NCBI GenBank assembly: GCA_900708905.1
Contig: CAADRB010000119.1
Coordinates: 113,054-177,053, forward strand
Source: Hymenolepis diminuta
Taxonomy: Eukaryota > Platyhelminthes > Cestoda > Cyclophyllidea > Hymenolepididae
Length of the DNA: 64,000 nucleotides
Direction of reading: 5' to 3'
The notes beneath the pieces were generated by a model, which searched no databases, was not told where the DNA came from, and saw only the letters and a list, made by a program, of their open reading frames with translations. Numbering within the stretch: the first letter of the stretch is position 1; each line of letters starts with the position of its first letter. Shown here one piece after another: positions 12,130-24,471 of the stretch. Position numbers and translations under genes: made by a program.

Positions 12130-14260
12130 TCTATTTTAAATGCTTGCATTTTGTTTTTTTTCTATCCAGAGGGTAAAATTGTATTTGTAACTTAAGAAAG
12201 ATTAAGCAATCTTGATTAAGCAGTACAAGTGCATGTTTTAAGTCAATTATTTCTACCTATTGTGGCAACTTCAGTCCTGAACTCACTGAGTAACTCCACC
12301 CATCACCTGACTAGTATTGTTCATTTCTGTGTCCGTTTTTCTACACCCCTCTCATTTCCAATGCATTCTTCACGTGTGGTCACATTCCTATTGATCACAA
12401 TGGCATCATTTTATTACTGTTTATTCGTGCTCTTAGATGCTATGTTATTGGAAAATCAGGTAGTTAGTAAACCCTAAGTATCCTGAGTATATGCATACAA
12501 CTGAACCTTCTCAATTAAGAAAGGAAAACGTATCGTTTGAACCACACATCCTCTTCCTTTCTTCTTATGGGTCGGAGTACCGAGTAAAACTAAGTAAACA
12601 GCCTTAATTTTACTAGTCCTTAGGTCCTGTTATATAATTGGTAGTAAACCGTTATATTAGTAACACAAGTATGTGTCACAAATGGCCAAATTCTATGTAA
12701 GCTTTTTATGCTCCGTTTCCTTAACAAAGTTGTGTAATAGTTTTTTTTATTGTGATCAAATGTTATTCGTGCAATAACGCTGATATTAACCATCTTGAAT
12801 TGTGAAGTCAGGGCATGTTGTTGACATTCAATTTAAATCTTCATTAAATAAAAGTACTATATTATTACTAATTTGGATCATTTTTATTAAAATTACTGCG
12901 GTTTTCCTAACTGGTCCGGTTTGTTGGCTGTTCTTGAAATATGCGTTTTGTGTTGCCTAATTTCCATATGAACCCCATGTGATATATGCTTATTTAACTC
13001 ATTTCCCACGCCTGAATGAATTATGACCCCAGTAAATGTGGTTATGTAAACCTCCACTTAGGCATCCTTAATCATAATCAAGGCTACTTAGTTTCCATTC
13101 AGATGTCTTCCCTCTGACTCCCTGGTCTTGTTGATACTACCATGATTTCATGTCCCATATGGTAGAACGAATCAATCAATATATGGCGATTGATTCCATC
13201 ATGCCGTGACCGGCCATGGTTATGGCATGGAAGTGATGAAGTAGTACTAATATTGTACTTCCAGTGCACGACAATACATTGTTTTGTCTCCCTATCAGCA
13301 GTCGACATCACTCGCTACATAATACGATGAAGAGTAAAGTCATTTAGGCCAGTTTACCATTCATAGTGAGCAAGAATCAAGAAGGAGCAGTTAAGGTCCC
13401 AAAACTGTGATGCCTTAAGCTAGATAAGGGGAAAATAAAAATGGCAAATAAAGGGGAGGGAATATGCAAGCGAGACAATGGTGATATTAAAAAATCAACA
13501 GAAGATAGTAGCGATTATCGGCGAAGTTTAAGTAGGAAACTGTAGAAGTGGAAAAAACTGATGAAAGTGGAAAAAGAGCGAACGTTGAAAATTAAGGAGA
13601 ATTATGGAACTGCAACAGCCTTACTGAGAGTTTACCACTATCATTTTGGTGTACTAACGACATATAATTTGAAAAGTTAACACTAATGCAATGTGATACT
13701 TTTAGAGAATATGTTAGAATCAAGCAAATAGTGGTAGTTTGTGGTTGTTAAGTGTTACTGCATTTGTGTTATTCTAAATACTGTACGGATATTTATGGGA
13801 TCCTGCTGTCTATATCCATTTTTAATGTTGGATTTTTCATCCAACATTTTACGAATTTACAAAATACTAAATTTCATTCCTCGAAATAATAATTCCTGTA
13901 GTTTATAATTGGGAAGAACCAATCTTAGTTCATCGTACGTTCTTTTAGATTTGTAGGAAGGTTCATTAAAGTCAGCTTGTCTTTCATTTTCTCTTAATAT
14001 TATCAATTCCATCTAAAATCGTAAATGTCTAATGAAGTCCTTGTAGTACCAGCACACCTTGGCTCATAGGCTTGCTCAGTCTATATATTGCACCCCTTCC
14101 GACTCATATCTCTGTTCTAACTGTCAACTGCCTATCAATGAACAAAATCGTCATTTCGCCAGTTCCTCACAATTCGGGTCGTCCTCGTTCAGTACTGACG
14201 CCACCGTCTTCTAATCCCTGCTTATTCATTCACATTTGTCTAATGCACGTGCTGCTAAGT
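12130..14260. other. Gene-free stretch with one short perfect hairpin
   Basis: No recognisable exon or RNA gene. An inverted repeat at 13824-13848 has two 10-nt arms (AATGTTGGAT and its complement) around a 5-nt loop, AT-rich and probably incidental. A 70-codon minus-strand frame at 13099-13311 has no family resemblance. Confidence 0.45.
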
Positions 14261-14264
14261 GTGA

Positions 14265-14435
14265 GGACTAACAAAAGTTTTAGAGCAGAACATCAAGACC
14301 TGATTAGACCAAAATGTATTGAACGAACCACGATGGAGAGTTCAAGGTGGTAAGAGGAAGATGTGGGAAAGGAGATAAGAGGGAAGCGAAAGAGGCGGTA
14401 ATTGACAAACGTGTCCACCGTGAGGTCGAGATAAT
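14265..14435 (-). repeat. LTR-like repeat, copy 3 (minus strand)
   Basis: The reverse complement matches the shared part of the repeats at 2840-3010 and 5690-5870, including GGCGGTAATTGACAA and the complement of the CTTCCCTCTCATC word. Only the R/U5-like part is evident, with no pol nearby, so it is another solo or truncated copy. Confidence 0.55.
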
Positions 14436-15011
14436 TCTCAGTAATTAGTGATGACATAGATAAAAATCTGGAAAACGCTCAGATTCATTCTCCACACGTT
14501 TATTCAACCCGATTTTTCATCACATCGGTTAAGGGCTACTGCTTCCTCTTATTTTTTAAAATCATTAGATCTCTGAGTGGATATCTTGTCCAACCTGGTC
14601 TGGCTTTTATATTATTACCTGGAGTTAGAGCTACCTTAACCCTCTTGACCTCAAGGCTATTTAAACTATATTAATTATTTCGAAATCTTCAGATTTCTGT
14701 TATGATTAATCTATTGCCTACGGTCGACCTTATGCACGCACAGACATCGGAAAACGTGTCTTCCATTATTACATTAGAAAGAAGCCGTCAATTAGTCATT
14801 ACTAACAAGTTACTAACTATTACAATTTATGGAGGTGCTCTAAGCATGTGCAAACCAATTTCCACAAACATCTTAAAACAAAACGTGATCCGTAAACATT
14901 GACTCCTCATTAGTTAGCAAGAGCCATTTGAGGGCTTACCAAAAAGATGTTCTTCCTGTCAGGTATCATCTGTCGTTCCAAAAGAGAGCATGCAAAATTA
15001 CTTTCATTTCA

Positions 15012-15085
15012 TGATGCACTAATAGCGCAGTGGTCAACGTGCACGTCTGGAAAATCAGAGGTCGCGAAATCAATGCTCACTGGAG
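15012..15085 (+). repeat. tRNA-derived SINE-like sequence, copy 1
   Basis: TAGCGCAGTGG at 15023-15033 fits a pol III A box, and GGTCGCGAAATC at 15060-15071 fits a B box, about 27 nt apart as in a tRNA. The arms do not fold into a full cloverleaf, so it is not called a tRNA gene. A diverged relative lies at 27475-27530. Confidence 0.45.
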
Positions 15086-15361
15086 TACAACTAGTGACGC
15101 GGAGAGCCAACCACACTGGATATTTCCTGTCAGTAAGAAGTGGTAGATACTATTCCTCTACCGAAGCCAAATATTGTGAATACTTTCCATAAAAGGTTTG
15201 GGGAGATTTCCCCCCAAGGTCTGAATTTATATTATTACATTACATTACCCCTATGTCAGGTGAAGCAGAAAGCTACGCTCATGACCTTCGAAATCTCCGC
15301 GGATTGTACTTTGCGTAATCCCATTCTATAGTTCACTAAAAGAATGACATACCTTATAGCA

Positions 15362-15367
15362 TTTATT
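15362..15367 (-). terminator. Poly(A) signal for TMBIM4
   Basis: AATAAA on the minus strand, 45 nt beyond the TMBIM4 stop at 15412. Confidence 0.6.
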
Positions 15368-15411
15368 TAAATTAGAAGGAAAATCTAGGAATCACATTTG
15401 AGGGCTGGCTT

Positions 15412-16339
15412 CTAGTTATTGTTAGTTGATTGGAGAATACGCAAAATATAAAGGAAGAGATTGAGGATATCGAGATATAAGGTGATTGCAGCAACAATGT
15501 ATTCCTCAGGAGAGTAACGTTGCATCATCATTTGAGTGTCGTAAATAAGAAAGAACGAAAATAGAATTGCTCCGCCAATAGAGGTCGCCAATTGAATTAC
15601 TGGCAAGCCAAAAAAGACCTATAATACATGCCAATCATGACACCACATAATTTTTACATAGAAATACAAAAATAAGAAGTATAACTCACATTAGAAATGC
15701 CACCAACAAGAAGGGCCAATAGACAACATCCAAGGCATGAAGCCCAAGAAGAAAATTCACGTTTGGTCTGCATAGAATATATTGTCAAGCTAACTGTGAC
15801 TGCCAATGTAATAAAGAAGGCTTGTAGAACCATGTTTGTATCGTAATGCACAACTAAAGGGAGCGGGTAATAAACAAATAGAACTTATACCAGCAAGTCC
15901 AACTAAAAATGATTCAGCAATAGTCTGAAAAAAACAATACTATCAGAAGTCAAACGAACTTACAAAGGTGAACAATAAGATGAAATTGATTGGATTGTCG
16001 TATCTTTTAACAAACATGGCAATCATCAGGACGATTGAGGCAATAAAGAGTCCGAATAAGATGTATGGTCTAAGGTGACAATTAAAATCACTATAGGTAA
16101 CAGGAAACAAACTTATCAGATAAGAAAAGTGATACTGGCTCCTTAAATGTGCACATAATGGCTCCGGTGAAGCAAGTAAGAAGTAATTGAACGGAGAGAA
16201 TGGAGTAAATTTTACGAACGAAGCCTGACAATAAGAAAACTACAAAATTACCCATGCGTATGTAGATGTCCGCGCCTTTGACACAATTATTGAACTCAAA
16301 ATCATTTTCTAACTTCCCTTCCAGATCAGACCCAATCAT
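15412..16339 (-). CDS. TMBIM4: TMBIM4 / lifeguard-4 / Golgi anti-apoptotic protein
   Basis: A seven-span Golgi and ER membrane protein of the Bax-inhibitor-1 superfamily that modulates calcium release and apoptosis. Six exons: 16339-16252, 16224-16113, 16069-15964, 15924-15891, 15853-15690 and 15618-15412, encoding 236 residues (human: 238). Phases agree at every junction. Introns are 27, 43, 39, 36-37 and 71 nt. The 27-nt intron (16251-16225) runs GTAATT to TTGTCAG and is a multiple of three without a stop, so a naive frame reads through it. Removing it gives IRMGFVRKIYSILS, which aligns without a gap to the family. C-terminal family motifs are IYDTQ and SPEEYIVAAITLYLDILNLF, followed by LRIL. 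It lies divergently from RCE1, 2.2 kb away. Confidence 0.93.
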
Positions 16340-17090
16340 TTTGTGCGAGACTCAAGTGAAATTTACGTATGGTATACCAAAACGACTTTGAATACACATC
16401 ATTCCGGTTCGTAAAAATAGCCAAGTTATATCCATTTTACTGGAGAAGATGCGAAATAATTTTGTAATATAAATCACTCTCTTTTGGGTAAAATAAAATT
16501 TTGCACTTCAATGAACTCCAATATAACTTTTGAATTTACGATATATTGGTCCGTTAATGCTCAAATTGAAAAATTCAATTTATATTAATTGCCTAAAGCT
16601 CTGATCCTTGTGATTAGGTGGCATATTTAGTATATAAATATGCTAGTCTATATGACAAATATCTTTCGCTATCTTTATGATTTACCGGAATAGGAGGAGC
16701 TTTCATTTACATACTGCCTTTTGTCATCATGATATTTTAATATGTTCAAACATTAATTGACTTGCTTGGTATACGGAATTAAGTGAATATGAACAACAGA
16801 TCATAGATTATTTAATCGGTGTTTATCGACAACATTACCAGTGATGGTTAATTCTGGTAAAATGGATATCGGAAAACAGGCACTTTAACAAAGTGTCTTC
16901 ACCTTAAATAATAATTATTTTTGGCATGTGACAATAATATTTTCAAGCCTATTTTTTATCTTTATTAATGCCAAAATGTGGAAAATGGATATCAATACAT
17001 AAAATTATGGCCCAATTCTTTTTGATGTCATCAAGAAGCAGCAGAAAAAATTTTTCAACTAGATGTAACTTGTTATAACGTTATGTCTAT
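16340..17090. other. Upstream region of TMBIM4, no other gene seen
   Basis: AT-rich DNA without a recognisable exon. It probably contains the TMBIM4 promoter, but no core element stands out. Confidence 0.4.
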
Positions 17091-17094
17091 CAGA

Positions 17095-17420
17095 GGCCAC
17101 ATCGATCGAATGAATGGAATTAATCACGTCATTCATGTCGCCAGATCAGTTCGGAGGTGGTAGGCCACCCCAATTTACCAATTTGTAAATTAAATTTACT
17201 TACAAGACATTACTTCGTTAGACGTCAGTCGTGTCTGGTCGTCGGTGTCTCGGCATGATAAGTGACATCTGCTTAGGAATCCATGTGCAGATACGCAAAC
17301 ACACGGCGAGACCACCTGTGGACACTATATTGGAGATCTTATCGCCAGTAAATCATTTCTAATCACTAGGTGTTGATAGGCATCTGCTGGCCATCAGATC
17401 AGATATCAGATTTTCCGGAA
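17095..17420 (+). repeat. Dispersed repeat family R1, copy A
   Basis: About 325 nt that match, in reverse complement, 34103-34425 over almost the whole length. Conserved words include CCACATCGATCGAAT, CCAGATCAGTTCGGAGGTGG, TTAGACGTCAGTC, GTCGTCGGTGTCTCGG, GACCACCTGTGGA, GGAGATCTTA and CATCTGCTGG. It has no open reading frame and is richer in GC than its surroundings. The type of element is unknown. Confidence 0.75.
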
Positions 17421-17984
17421 TATAATCTGTTGACCTAAAAAGCCTCACACTACAATAAAGAAAGCATTTCTCGTTTGGAAATATTTATAGAAGTAACCAA
17501 ATGAATTTGTTTTTCGCTAAAGCTCAGACTTTTATTATTATTAGTGTAATTTGCAATCACGTCTTTAGTTTTCGCCAAAACCATGTTGTCAATGTAATGA
17601 CATGCTAACATGCATTCTTACCCTTTGCTAAATATAAAACAATAGTACTTTCTCCAAAATAATTCCTTTATGGAATATTCTTTATTTTCCACCTTTGATT
17701 CAATTTACTTCGAAAAAATTTGTTTAAATGATGTGATTAAACCATGCACAAATAAATCAAAATATCAATGCGAAACGTGTGCATCGTTTTGATAGTGTAG
17801 CTTGTTTGGCTTGCATTGTGGTTTTGTCGAATTATTTTTGAGGCTAGTACTATTATCGGGTCAACCGCCTAGATTGGCTAATTCGCGAGTTAGGGTTTAT
17901 ATAAATACTGCTGTTATTAACAAGCGTAATGTAAAGTAAAGAATGTAAAATAAGACTAGCCACCTACGTTTTAGGATATTTTGG

Positions 17985-18110
17985 AGGAAAATCCACCTCA
18001 ATTTGTTTGCATTCAAATGTCTCCTCGCGAGACGTTACTCGTGTCTAATCGTCGATGTCTCTCGTCGTGATTAGTCGTTGTACAAATACCCCTGTGTCAC
18101 CTATATGGAA
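17985..18110 (+). repeat. Dispersed repeat family R1, diverged partial copy C
   Basis: Shares with copies A and B a CCACCTCAATTT-like word, then AGACGTTACTCGTGTCT, TCGTCGATGTCTC and a spaced GTGTCACCTATATGG. It covers about the middle third of copy A and lies on the same strand, 0.6 kb further on. Confidence 0.45.
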
Positions 18111-18538
18111 TGTAATTGAAATTCGCTGGATTTTATCGTTCATTCAGCCGATACTAAACCTTCAATAAAGATTAAAATTCATGATGTGTCATTTTCATGA
18201 AACATCAATGTGACACCTATTCTATTCCGAAATTATTGCTATATTCTCCAGTATTTTCATATTATTTGACTGCTATTCAAACCTAAGTTTATTTACAGAC
18301 AACACTAACTTATTTACAAAAATCTACGTTAAGTGTTATTTCTATGGAATGCTTTTTGGTAAATGACATAATTATCAATATATTTAGATATTTTAGCTTT
18401 AAAAGTAGACCATTTTTCAATTTCATGTCTAAAACTGCGCTTATATTTACAAATAGCCTACGTCAGGCTAGCATATTCTAACCTTTATTTGCACGGCTAG
18501 TTGTATCGTGCCGCAATTGTTATGCGGATTTTGATGAC

Positions 18539-21500
18539 ATGTTCTTTACAGGATATTTGGCTCAACCCATTATCCGCTCTATCGCTTATTGCATCGTTTT
18601 TATTGCTTCTCTGTACATATATGGAGGATTCGATAGGTACAATATTTAATAAATCGATTTTTGTGATTATTTGAATCTTGAATCTAAAATTATTTTATTC
18701 TAGAAATAACCAAAGGAGTATAATACAAAGATTCATATCCTCGTTTATCTCCTGTGGAATTATTTTTGCTGATTCATTGTCTTTCACTCAGCGTCCGAAT
18801 ACGAGTCCCGTAAGTTTTGACTATTCCCGTTTGCCTTTTATTTCTGTGTCTAAATCCATGCTTGCCTTTGCTTTGCATCTTGTCTAGAGCAATCCCTAAC
18901 TTATTCCTTTACGAATATTTTCATTCCTAGTCTTCTCCTATTATTTTACTGCACATGTGTCTTATCCTCATTTCTTTGCCTAACTCATCCCATTTCATAA
19001 CTATTCTAGTGGAGTTTCGACTCGTACGATTTTTCTGGCCTTTTTATCCGTCGTGAGAATCCGCTTTTAGCCATTTTTCTGCCATTTCTCACCACAACAG
19101 TAAGTTCATCATTCCTTTCCACTAACATGTTATCTATTGAACTTAGTTGCTATGTTTGTGAAGTGTTGTCATTAATTTCATTCGATCTTGGACTTTACTA
19201 ACGGAAGTTGGTTGACTTTTTCTATTCAAATCTGTTGTTGTATTATTTTATTGATTGTCCATCGTCAGTTTTAATTTCATACATATGTTTACAAAATTAT
19301 GCTTCGATGATGTGTTTGTTTCTAAAGTAAAACCTAAGTTACGAACAAGTCGAAATAAAATCATCATCATACTTCAGTGGATTATCTCTTTATGAGTGAT
19401 GTTATTGATGGAAAGCTGAATCTGTTATTTTCAATGCTTGAACATGATTCATACACTTTGTTCTTGTTTTTTTTGGATTGGTATTTTTCCGCACCCTTAT
19501 GTTTGCTACATTACTGGCTAACCAGATAGATAATCCATCCCTATTAGCAGCCACGCCTAATGATGAAGCCTGTTTCTACTGGCTCCGTGCAACTTTAACC
19601 GTAGTGTTACTTCGGTGGTCACTTAGCATTATCATATTGACTAATTGTCGTTATATTCAGATACTGAACACAAATCGAGTAAAATTATTAAAAGCTTGGG
19701 ATTTTGTCAAGTTAGAGGTTATAGAATCAGTGTAATGTGCAACCGCGCTAGTTATTCCTGGTCAACAAGAGAGGAGATAGAATATGAGTTTCTTATCACT
19801 GACTTCAGGCTACCTTCTATTTACCCAAGGTAAGTGTATTATGTTGGGAAGTTAAGTCATTTTATGGTTTGCAATGTCACTCGTTCTTTTCAACAAACTC
19901 GAATCCACGAGAATTTTGTATCCTGTCTTATATTTCGGACACCAAGTATGCCTTCTAAGTTGTCTGTTAAAAATTGAGATACAGGCTTCCTTTTTTGGTA
20001 TCTCACGTGAACAGTCGTATTCAGGCACTTTCCAGCTTTCCGTCTTTGGGTACAATGGAGCTGGAAATTTGAAGACAGGAATATGTGGATGTGTAGCCAT
20101 CACAGTTTTTACGGTTAGTAGTTCAATTCTGTGGACATCCTAGAAGCAGTAGAAAGCTATTATCTTCTGCCGCGGCACGTTCTTTCTGGATTATATTTTT
20201 TGACAGTATTTATGGAACTGCGGTAATGTATGCTTCTTTGTTTTTTTCTAGCTTCTCTTTTTGGCTCCAATCTGGTGCGAATGGCGGTCTCGACGCTTTC
20301 TCACTGCAAAAGGTATAACAAGTTAGTCATACATATATATAACACATGGGCTGAAAAGTCCCGGGCCTAGCACATAGATGGCGCTGGGTTTATTGCAGTC
20401 ATCTTTTTTTCAGTTAATACTAACCTTCAAAAGACAGCTGTTAAAATTTCATGATATTCTNNNNNNNNNNNNNNNNNNNNNNNNNNNNNNNNNNNNNNNN
20501 NNNNNNNNNNNNNNNNNNNNNNNNNNNNNNNNNNNNNNNNNNNNNNNNNNNNNNNNNNNNNNNNNNNNNNNNNNNNNNNNNNNNNNNNNNNNNNNNNNNN
20601 NNNNNNNNNNNNNNNNNNNNNNNNNNNNNNNNNNNNNNNNNNNNNNNNNNNNNNNNNNNNNNNNNNNNNNNNNNNNNNNNNNNNNNNNNNNNNNNNNNNN
20701 NNNNNNNNNNNNNNNNNNNNNNNNNNNNNNNNNNNNNNNNNNNNNNNNNNNNNNNNNNNNNNNNNNNNNNNNNNNNNNNNNNNNNNNNNNNNNNNNNNNN
20801 NNNNNNNNNNNNNNNNNNNNNNNNNNNNNNNNNNNNNNNNNNNNNNNNNNNNNNNNNNNNNNNNNNNNNNNNNNNNNNNNNNNNNNNNNNNNNNNNNNNN
20901 NNNNNNNNNNNNNNNNNNNNNNNNNNNNNNNNNNNNNNNNNNNNNNNNNNNNNNNNNNNNNNNNNNNNNNNNNNNNNNNNNNNNNNNNNNNNNNNNNNNN
21001 NNNNNNNNNNNNNNNNNNNNNNNNNNNNNNNNNNNNNNNNNNNNNNNNNNNNNNNNNNNNNNNNNNNNNNNNNNNNNNNNNNNNNNNNNNNNNNNNNNNN
21101 NNNNCATCAACTATCTTGAGAAAGGAAATACCATTAACAGTGAATATTATATAGCGTTGTTGGAGCATTTGAAGGCCGAAATTGCAAAGAAACGACCGCA
21201 TATGGCAAAGAAAAAATTTTGTTTCATCAAGACAACGCACCGTGTCACAAGNNAATCAAAACAATGGCAAAATTACATGAATTGAACTTCGAATTGCTCC
21301 CACATCCAGCTCCCAGCGACTACTGGCTGTTCGCAGACCTGAAAAAATACTCGCCGGCAGGAAATTTGGCACGAATGAAGAGGTTATCGCTGAAACTGAG
21401 GCCTATTTTGAGGCAAAAGATAAATCTTTCTACAAAAGTGGTAGTGAAATGTTAGAGCAGCGCTGGAATGATTGCATTGCTCTTGATGGAGATTACGTTG

Positions 21501-24333
21501 ATGAATAAAGCTAATTTTGAACCAAAAAAACTGTGTTTTCTTTGTTAGGCCCGGGACTTTTCAGCCCATGTGTTATACATATATATAGTCTATTCCCCTT
21601 CTTGTTTGGTATTCGTTTTATATTTGTTTCACTCAAACGATATTTCATGTACCACGATATTTGAGTATATCTCTTTCTCTTATCTTGTTCTTATAACCAA
21701 TTCTAGAAAAGCACTCTTCAAAGTAACATCTAATTACGGTTTGTTTGCTATTTTACACTTAATCTTTGACAGTAATGTTTGCGCCTACCAACACCTTTTT
21801 GACGCATAGTTGACTAAATTTATACTGACTTGTCGACCGTGTTCTTATTTGCAGCAAATATAAATAATAATATACATTTGGTTATTCTCTTTATTTACGT
21901 TGTTCCCATGTAGTCTCGTTTCATAAAAAGAGTGAAAAGGTATATGTTAAACTTCCTCTATTGGGATTCTTCATTTGACCACATCTCTTCAGACCTGATC
22001 TAATGATGATGATGGTCACCAGAATCACTGAGTCTATGGGTTTCGAACTCCTGTAACTTGATAGTATAAACAAGGTGATGTTGATGTCTTTACTGTGTTG
22101 TCAATCGGTGAAACCCTGCGCTAGTCTTCTATTTACATTTATTGGAATTCCCACGTAATCGGCTGTTAGTTTAGAGTTAGAATAAGACTGTGGAATTGTA
22201 AATATCTCTTTTTTGTCTCTGGGTTATTAATCCTCTTATTTACTTGCAGATATTCTGACCGAACTGCGATATAAATGTGATATTATTTGGCTGCGAGCTG
22301 TGGTGGTTGCTCCGCTAGTCGAGGAAATAATCTTCCGCGGCTGCATTCTCTTCCAACTTCAGCGTCAATTCCAAACATGTGGAGCTCTCTGCCTCGGCTC
22401 TGGTCTTCTTTTTGCAATTGGTAAGCATTATCTAAATGACTCCGTAAAAAATCCATTTTTTGCAATGAATTTGGAATATTCGTTGATGTAATTTGTCATA
22501 AAATGCTTAATTCCGTCGTATTTTTGTTAATTTGTAAAGTGATGGGTCATAAATGTGGTCTTTTTGAATCTACTCTATTTATAAATGACCAATACACCAC
22601 GGTAACATCTAGGCTATGGCTTAGGCAAACCCAAGCTTTCTGAAGTAACCTTCATTTTTGTGTATTTTTTTTTATTTAGTCATATTTGATCTAAATTTCG
22701 ATTCAAAGCGAAATATATTACTTTCACTATTAAGTGAGAGAGGAGAATGGGAATTTTGATATTTCTGTCTCTAACTTAAAGGTTTCTGTTGAACTCGAGT
22801 TGACTATTTGTCTTAAAGACTTTAATGGTTTTAAATATTTGAGAACGTTCAGCTCAGTTGCAGTTTAATTTAATTTCGCTTCCTGTTGATTTTCATTTAT
22901 ATTTTCTTAATCCTGCATTTCACGAATCATTTCAAACGCTTCTGATGATATAAGTATTTAAACGATTGGGTGGTGAAATCACTCCCAACTTTAGAGTTTT
23001 TGAGCTATTATTTCGTACAAGCTAACTAATATTTCAGCAGACCGTTATCATCATCATTATTTGTCTCATTTATTTGATCATTGATAATTTGAACCTCGTA
23101 TCAATGATTTAAATTACACAATTTTATATTTCAAAGATTAAAATTTGCTTTCATCCTCAAGTTCTTTGTGTAATATTTACTTTTGATGCTTATTTCATTT
23201 AAATAAGTTTTATTTCTTACGATGCCGTTATATTTGAGGTAGAACGTGTTGAAGCCTCATTTAAAGCCTTTTGAGTGGAAAGTGCACAGGATTTAAATGC
23301 ATTCTCCAAGTCGAATACGTTTACATTTTGTCCCATAGATCAGTTTTCAATTTGCTGAATACCAGTGCGTCGGTATAAAAGTATCACTTTTTATCATTTG
23401 ATAGTGTTAGTTTATGCAAGCTTTGGTATGTACGTTGGTAGGATATTAAATCGCAAATGCCATTTTTCATTGCTTACGATGACCCATCGATTTGATAATT
23501 CTCTTCCCGTTTTTGTCTGTTGTATCCTGTCTTAAAAGTTCTAGTTATCTTCTGTTCTGACGAATTAATAACTGTAGAAGTTAATTCAAAGATATCTAGT
23601 TCCTCGCCTCTATCTACCAAATACACTACTAACTTGGATTACATTAAGCAGTTCTGGCTATAATCGAACAGCTTAATACCCCAGACACTCCCGTTGATAA
23701 TGAGAAGAGCGAATCATGTATTGCAGCAAATCCTATCTATCAAGACTAAAAGTGTTTTCATAACTTATGACCAAGTTCAAGTTTGTAAATCAAATAAAAA
23801 TTTTACCGCTCATCATCTTTTGTAGCATTGTATTGTATCATTTCCTATTGATTAGTAATAAAAATTTGCCGTTAAGCTAGTCATCCTGTTTTTTTTGTAT
23901 TTCAGCACATTCACATCATGTTGTTGAGAAGCTGTACATAGGCTATCCCCTCAATGCTGCTCTCTCCGAAGTCTGTAAGTATTTCCTCAAAACACTCTTT
24001 AAATCATCTACTGAAGTCAAAATAAGTATCAGTGTTTATTTTTCTTTAGTTCCACAAGTAATAATGACCGCTATGTTCGGCGTGTATTCGACTCTGATCG
24101 TCCTGCGAAGTGGTCATTTAATTGCAGCATGCATAGTTCATTCCTTTTGCAACGCTATGGGGGCACCAGATATTCTAGGTGACCTCAAATATGTGGCCCT
24201 GAGTGACCCTCGGCGGGGTAAACGGATCTACCTAACCCTCCTCTTCTCTGGCTTTATTGGCTGGCTACTCTTAATTGGTCCCGCTACCACACTTTTTGGC
24301 TTTTCCAACACTACTCAGTGTCGTCTCTTCTAG
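18539..24333 (+). CDS. RCE1: RCE1, CAAX prenyl protease 2
   Basis: An ER-membrane endopeptidase that removes the last three residues of prenylated CAAX proteins such as Ras. Seven exons: 18539-18636, 18704-18809, 19010-19099, 20252-20312, 22250-22420, 23906-23974 and 24050-24333, all with consistent phases, giving 292 residues (human: 329). The catalytic set of the ABI/CPBP family is present: EE (E143, E144) with R148 in LVEEIIFRG, H177 in AHSHH, and H229 with N233 in HSFCN. Several hydrophobic spans match the multi-pass fold. The start at 18539 gives MFFTGYLAQP and then SLYIYGG, which matches the first membrane span of the family; an overlapping ATG at 18534 is in the wrong frame for exon 2. 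Intron 4 (20313-22249) carries a mariner element. NOC4L starts 138 nt after the stop. Confidence 0.92.
20342..21573 (+). mobile_element. Broken mariner transposon inside an RCE1 intron
   Basis: Perfect 28-nt terminal inverted repeats at 20342-20369 and 21546-21573 (outer end ACACATGGGCTGAAAAG), flanked on both sides by the TA target duplication. The 1,232-nt length is typical of mariner. The visible transposase end (21105-21508) shows HQDNAPCH with the second catalytic Asp, LAPSDYW-like sequence with the third, and the C-terminal end. It is inactive: a one-base loss near 21215 shifts the frame just before HQDNAP, about six residues are missing before APSD so the D-D spacing is about 28 instead of 34, and another shift follows about 21340. 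The first half of the gene is hidden by the gap. Confidence 0.93.
20461..21104. other. Assembly gap (644 N)
   Basis: A run of N inside the mariner element; two more N are at 21252-21253. Multi-copy sequence probably prevented assembly. The long open frames across this gap are artefacts of N translation. Confidence 0.98.
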
Positions 24334-24471
24334 TACCCCTTTGTACTTTCTTTGTTGTACTTAGTTCTTTCCAGTTATATATTGATTATTTTATTTCGAC
24401 TCATTTCGTTCTGGTTTGTGCATCTTACTCATGTTTAGGTTACTCATTTATGTGTGTGTATCTCACTTTAG
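24334..24471 (+). promoter_or_regulatory. RCE1-NOC4L intergenic spacer with a possible trans-splice acceptor
   Basis: 138 nt separate the RCE1 stop from the NOC4L ATG. There is no AATAAA or ATTAAA in the spacer. It is pyrimidine-rich and ends TCTCACTTTAG immediately before the ATG at 24472, a 3' splice-acceptor shape touching the start codon. A processed polycistron is inferred. Confidence 0.45.

Noticed and set aside
18534..18636. RCE1 start at ATG 18534
   Set aside because: Its frame does not join exon 2 in phase and does not give the family's first membrane span; ATG 18539 does both.
20378..21240. Long open frames of more than 220 codons on both strands
   Set aside because: They are translations of the N gap. 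Only the visible mariner end is real sequence.
22035..22060. B-box-like GGTTTCGAACTCC in the RCE1 intron
   Set aside because: No A box at the right distance on either strand and no cloverleaf.
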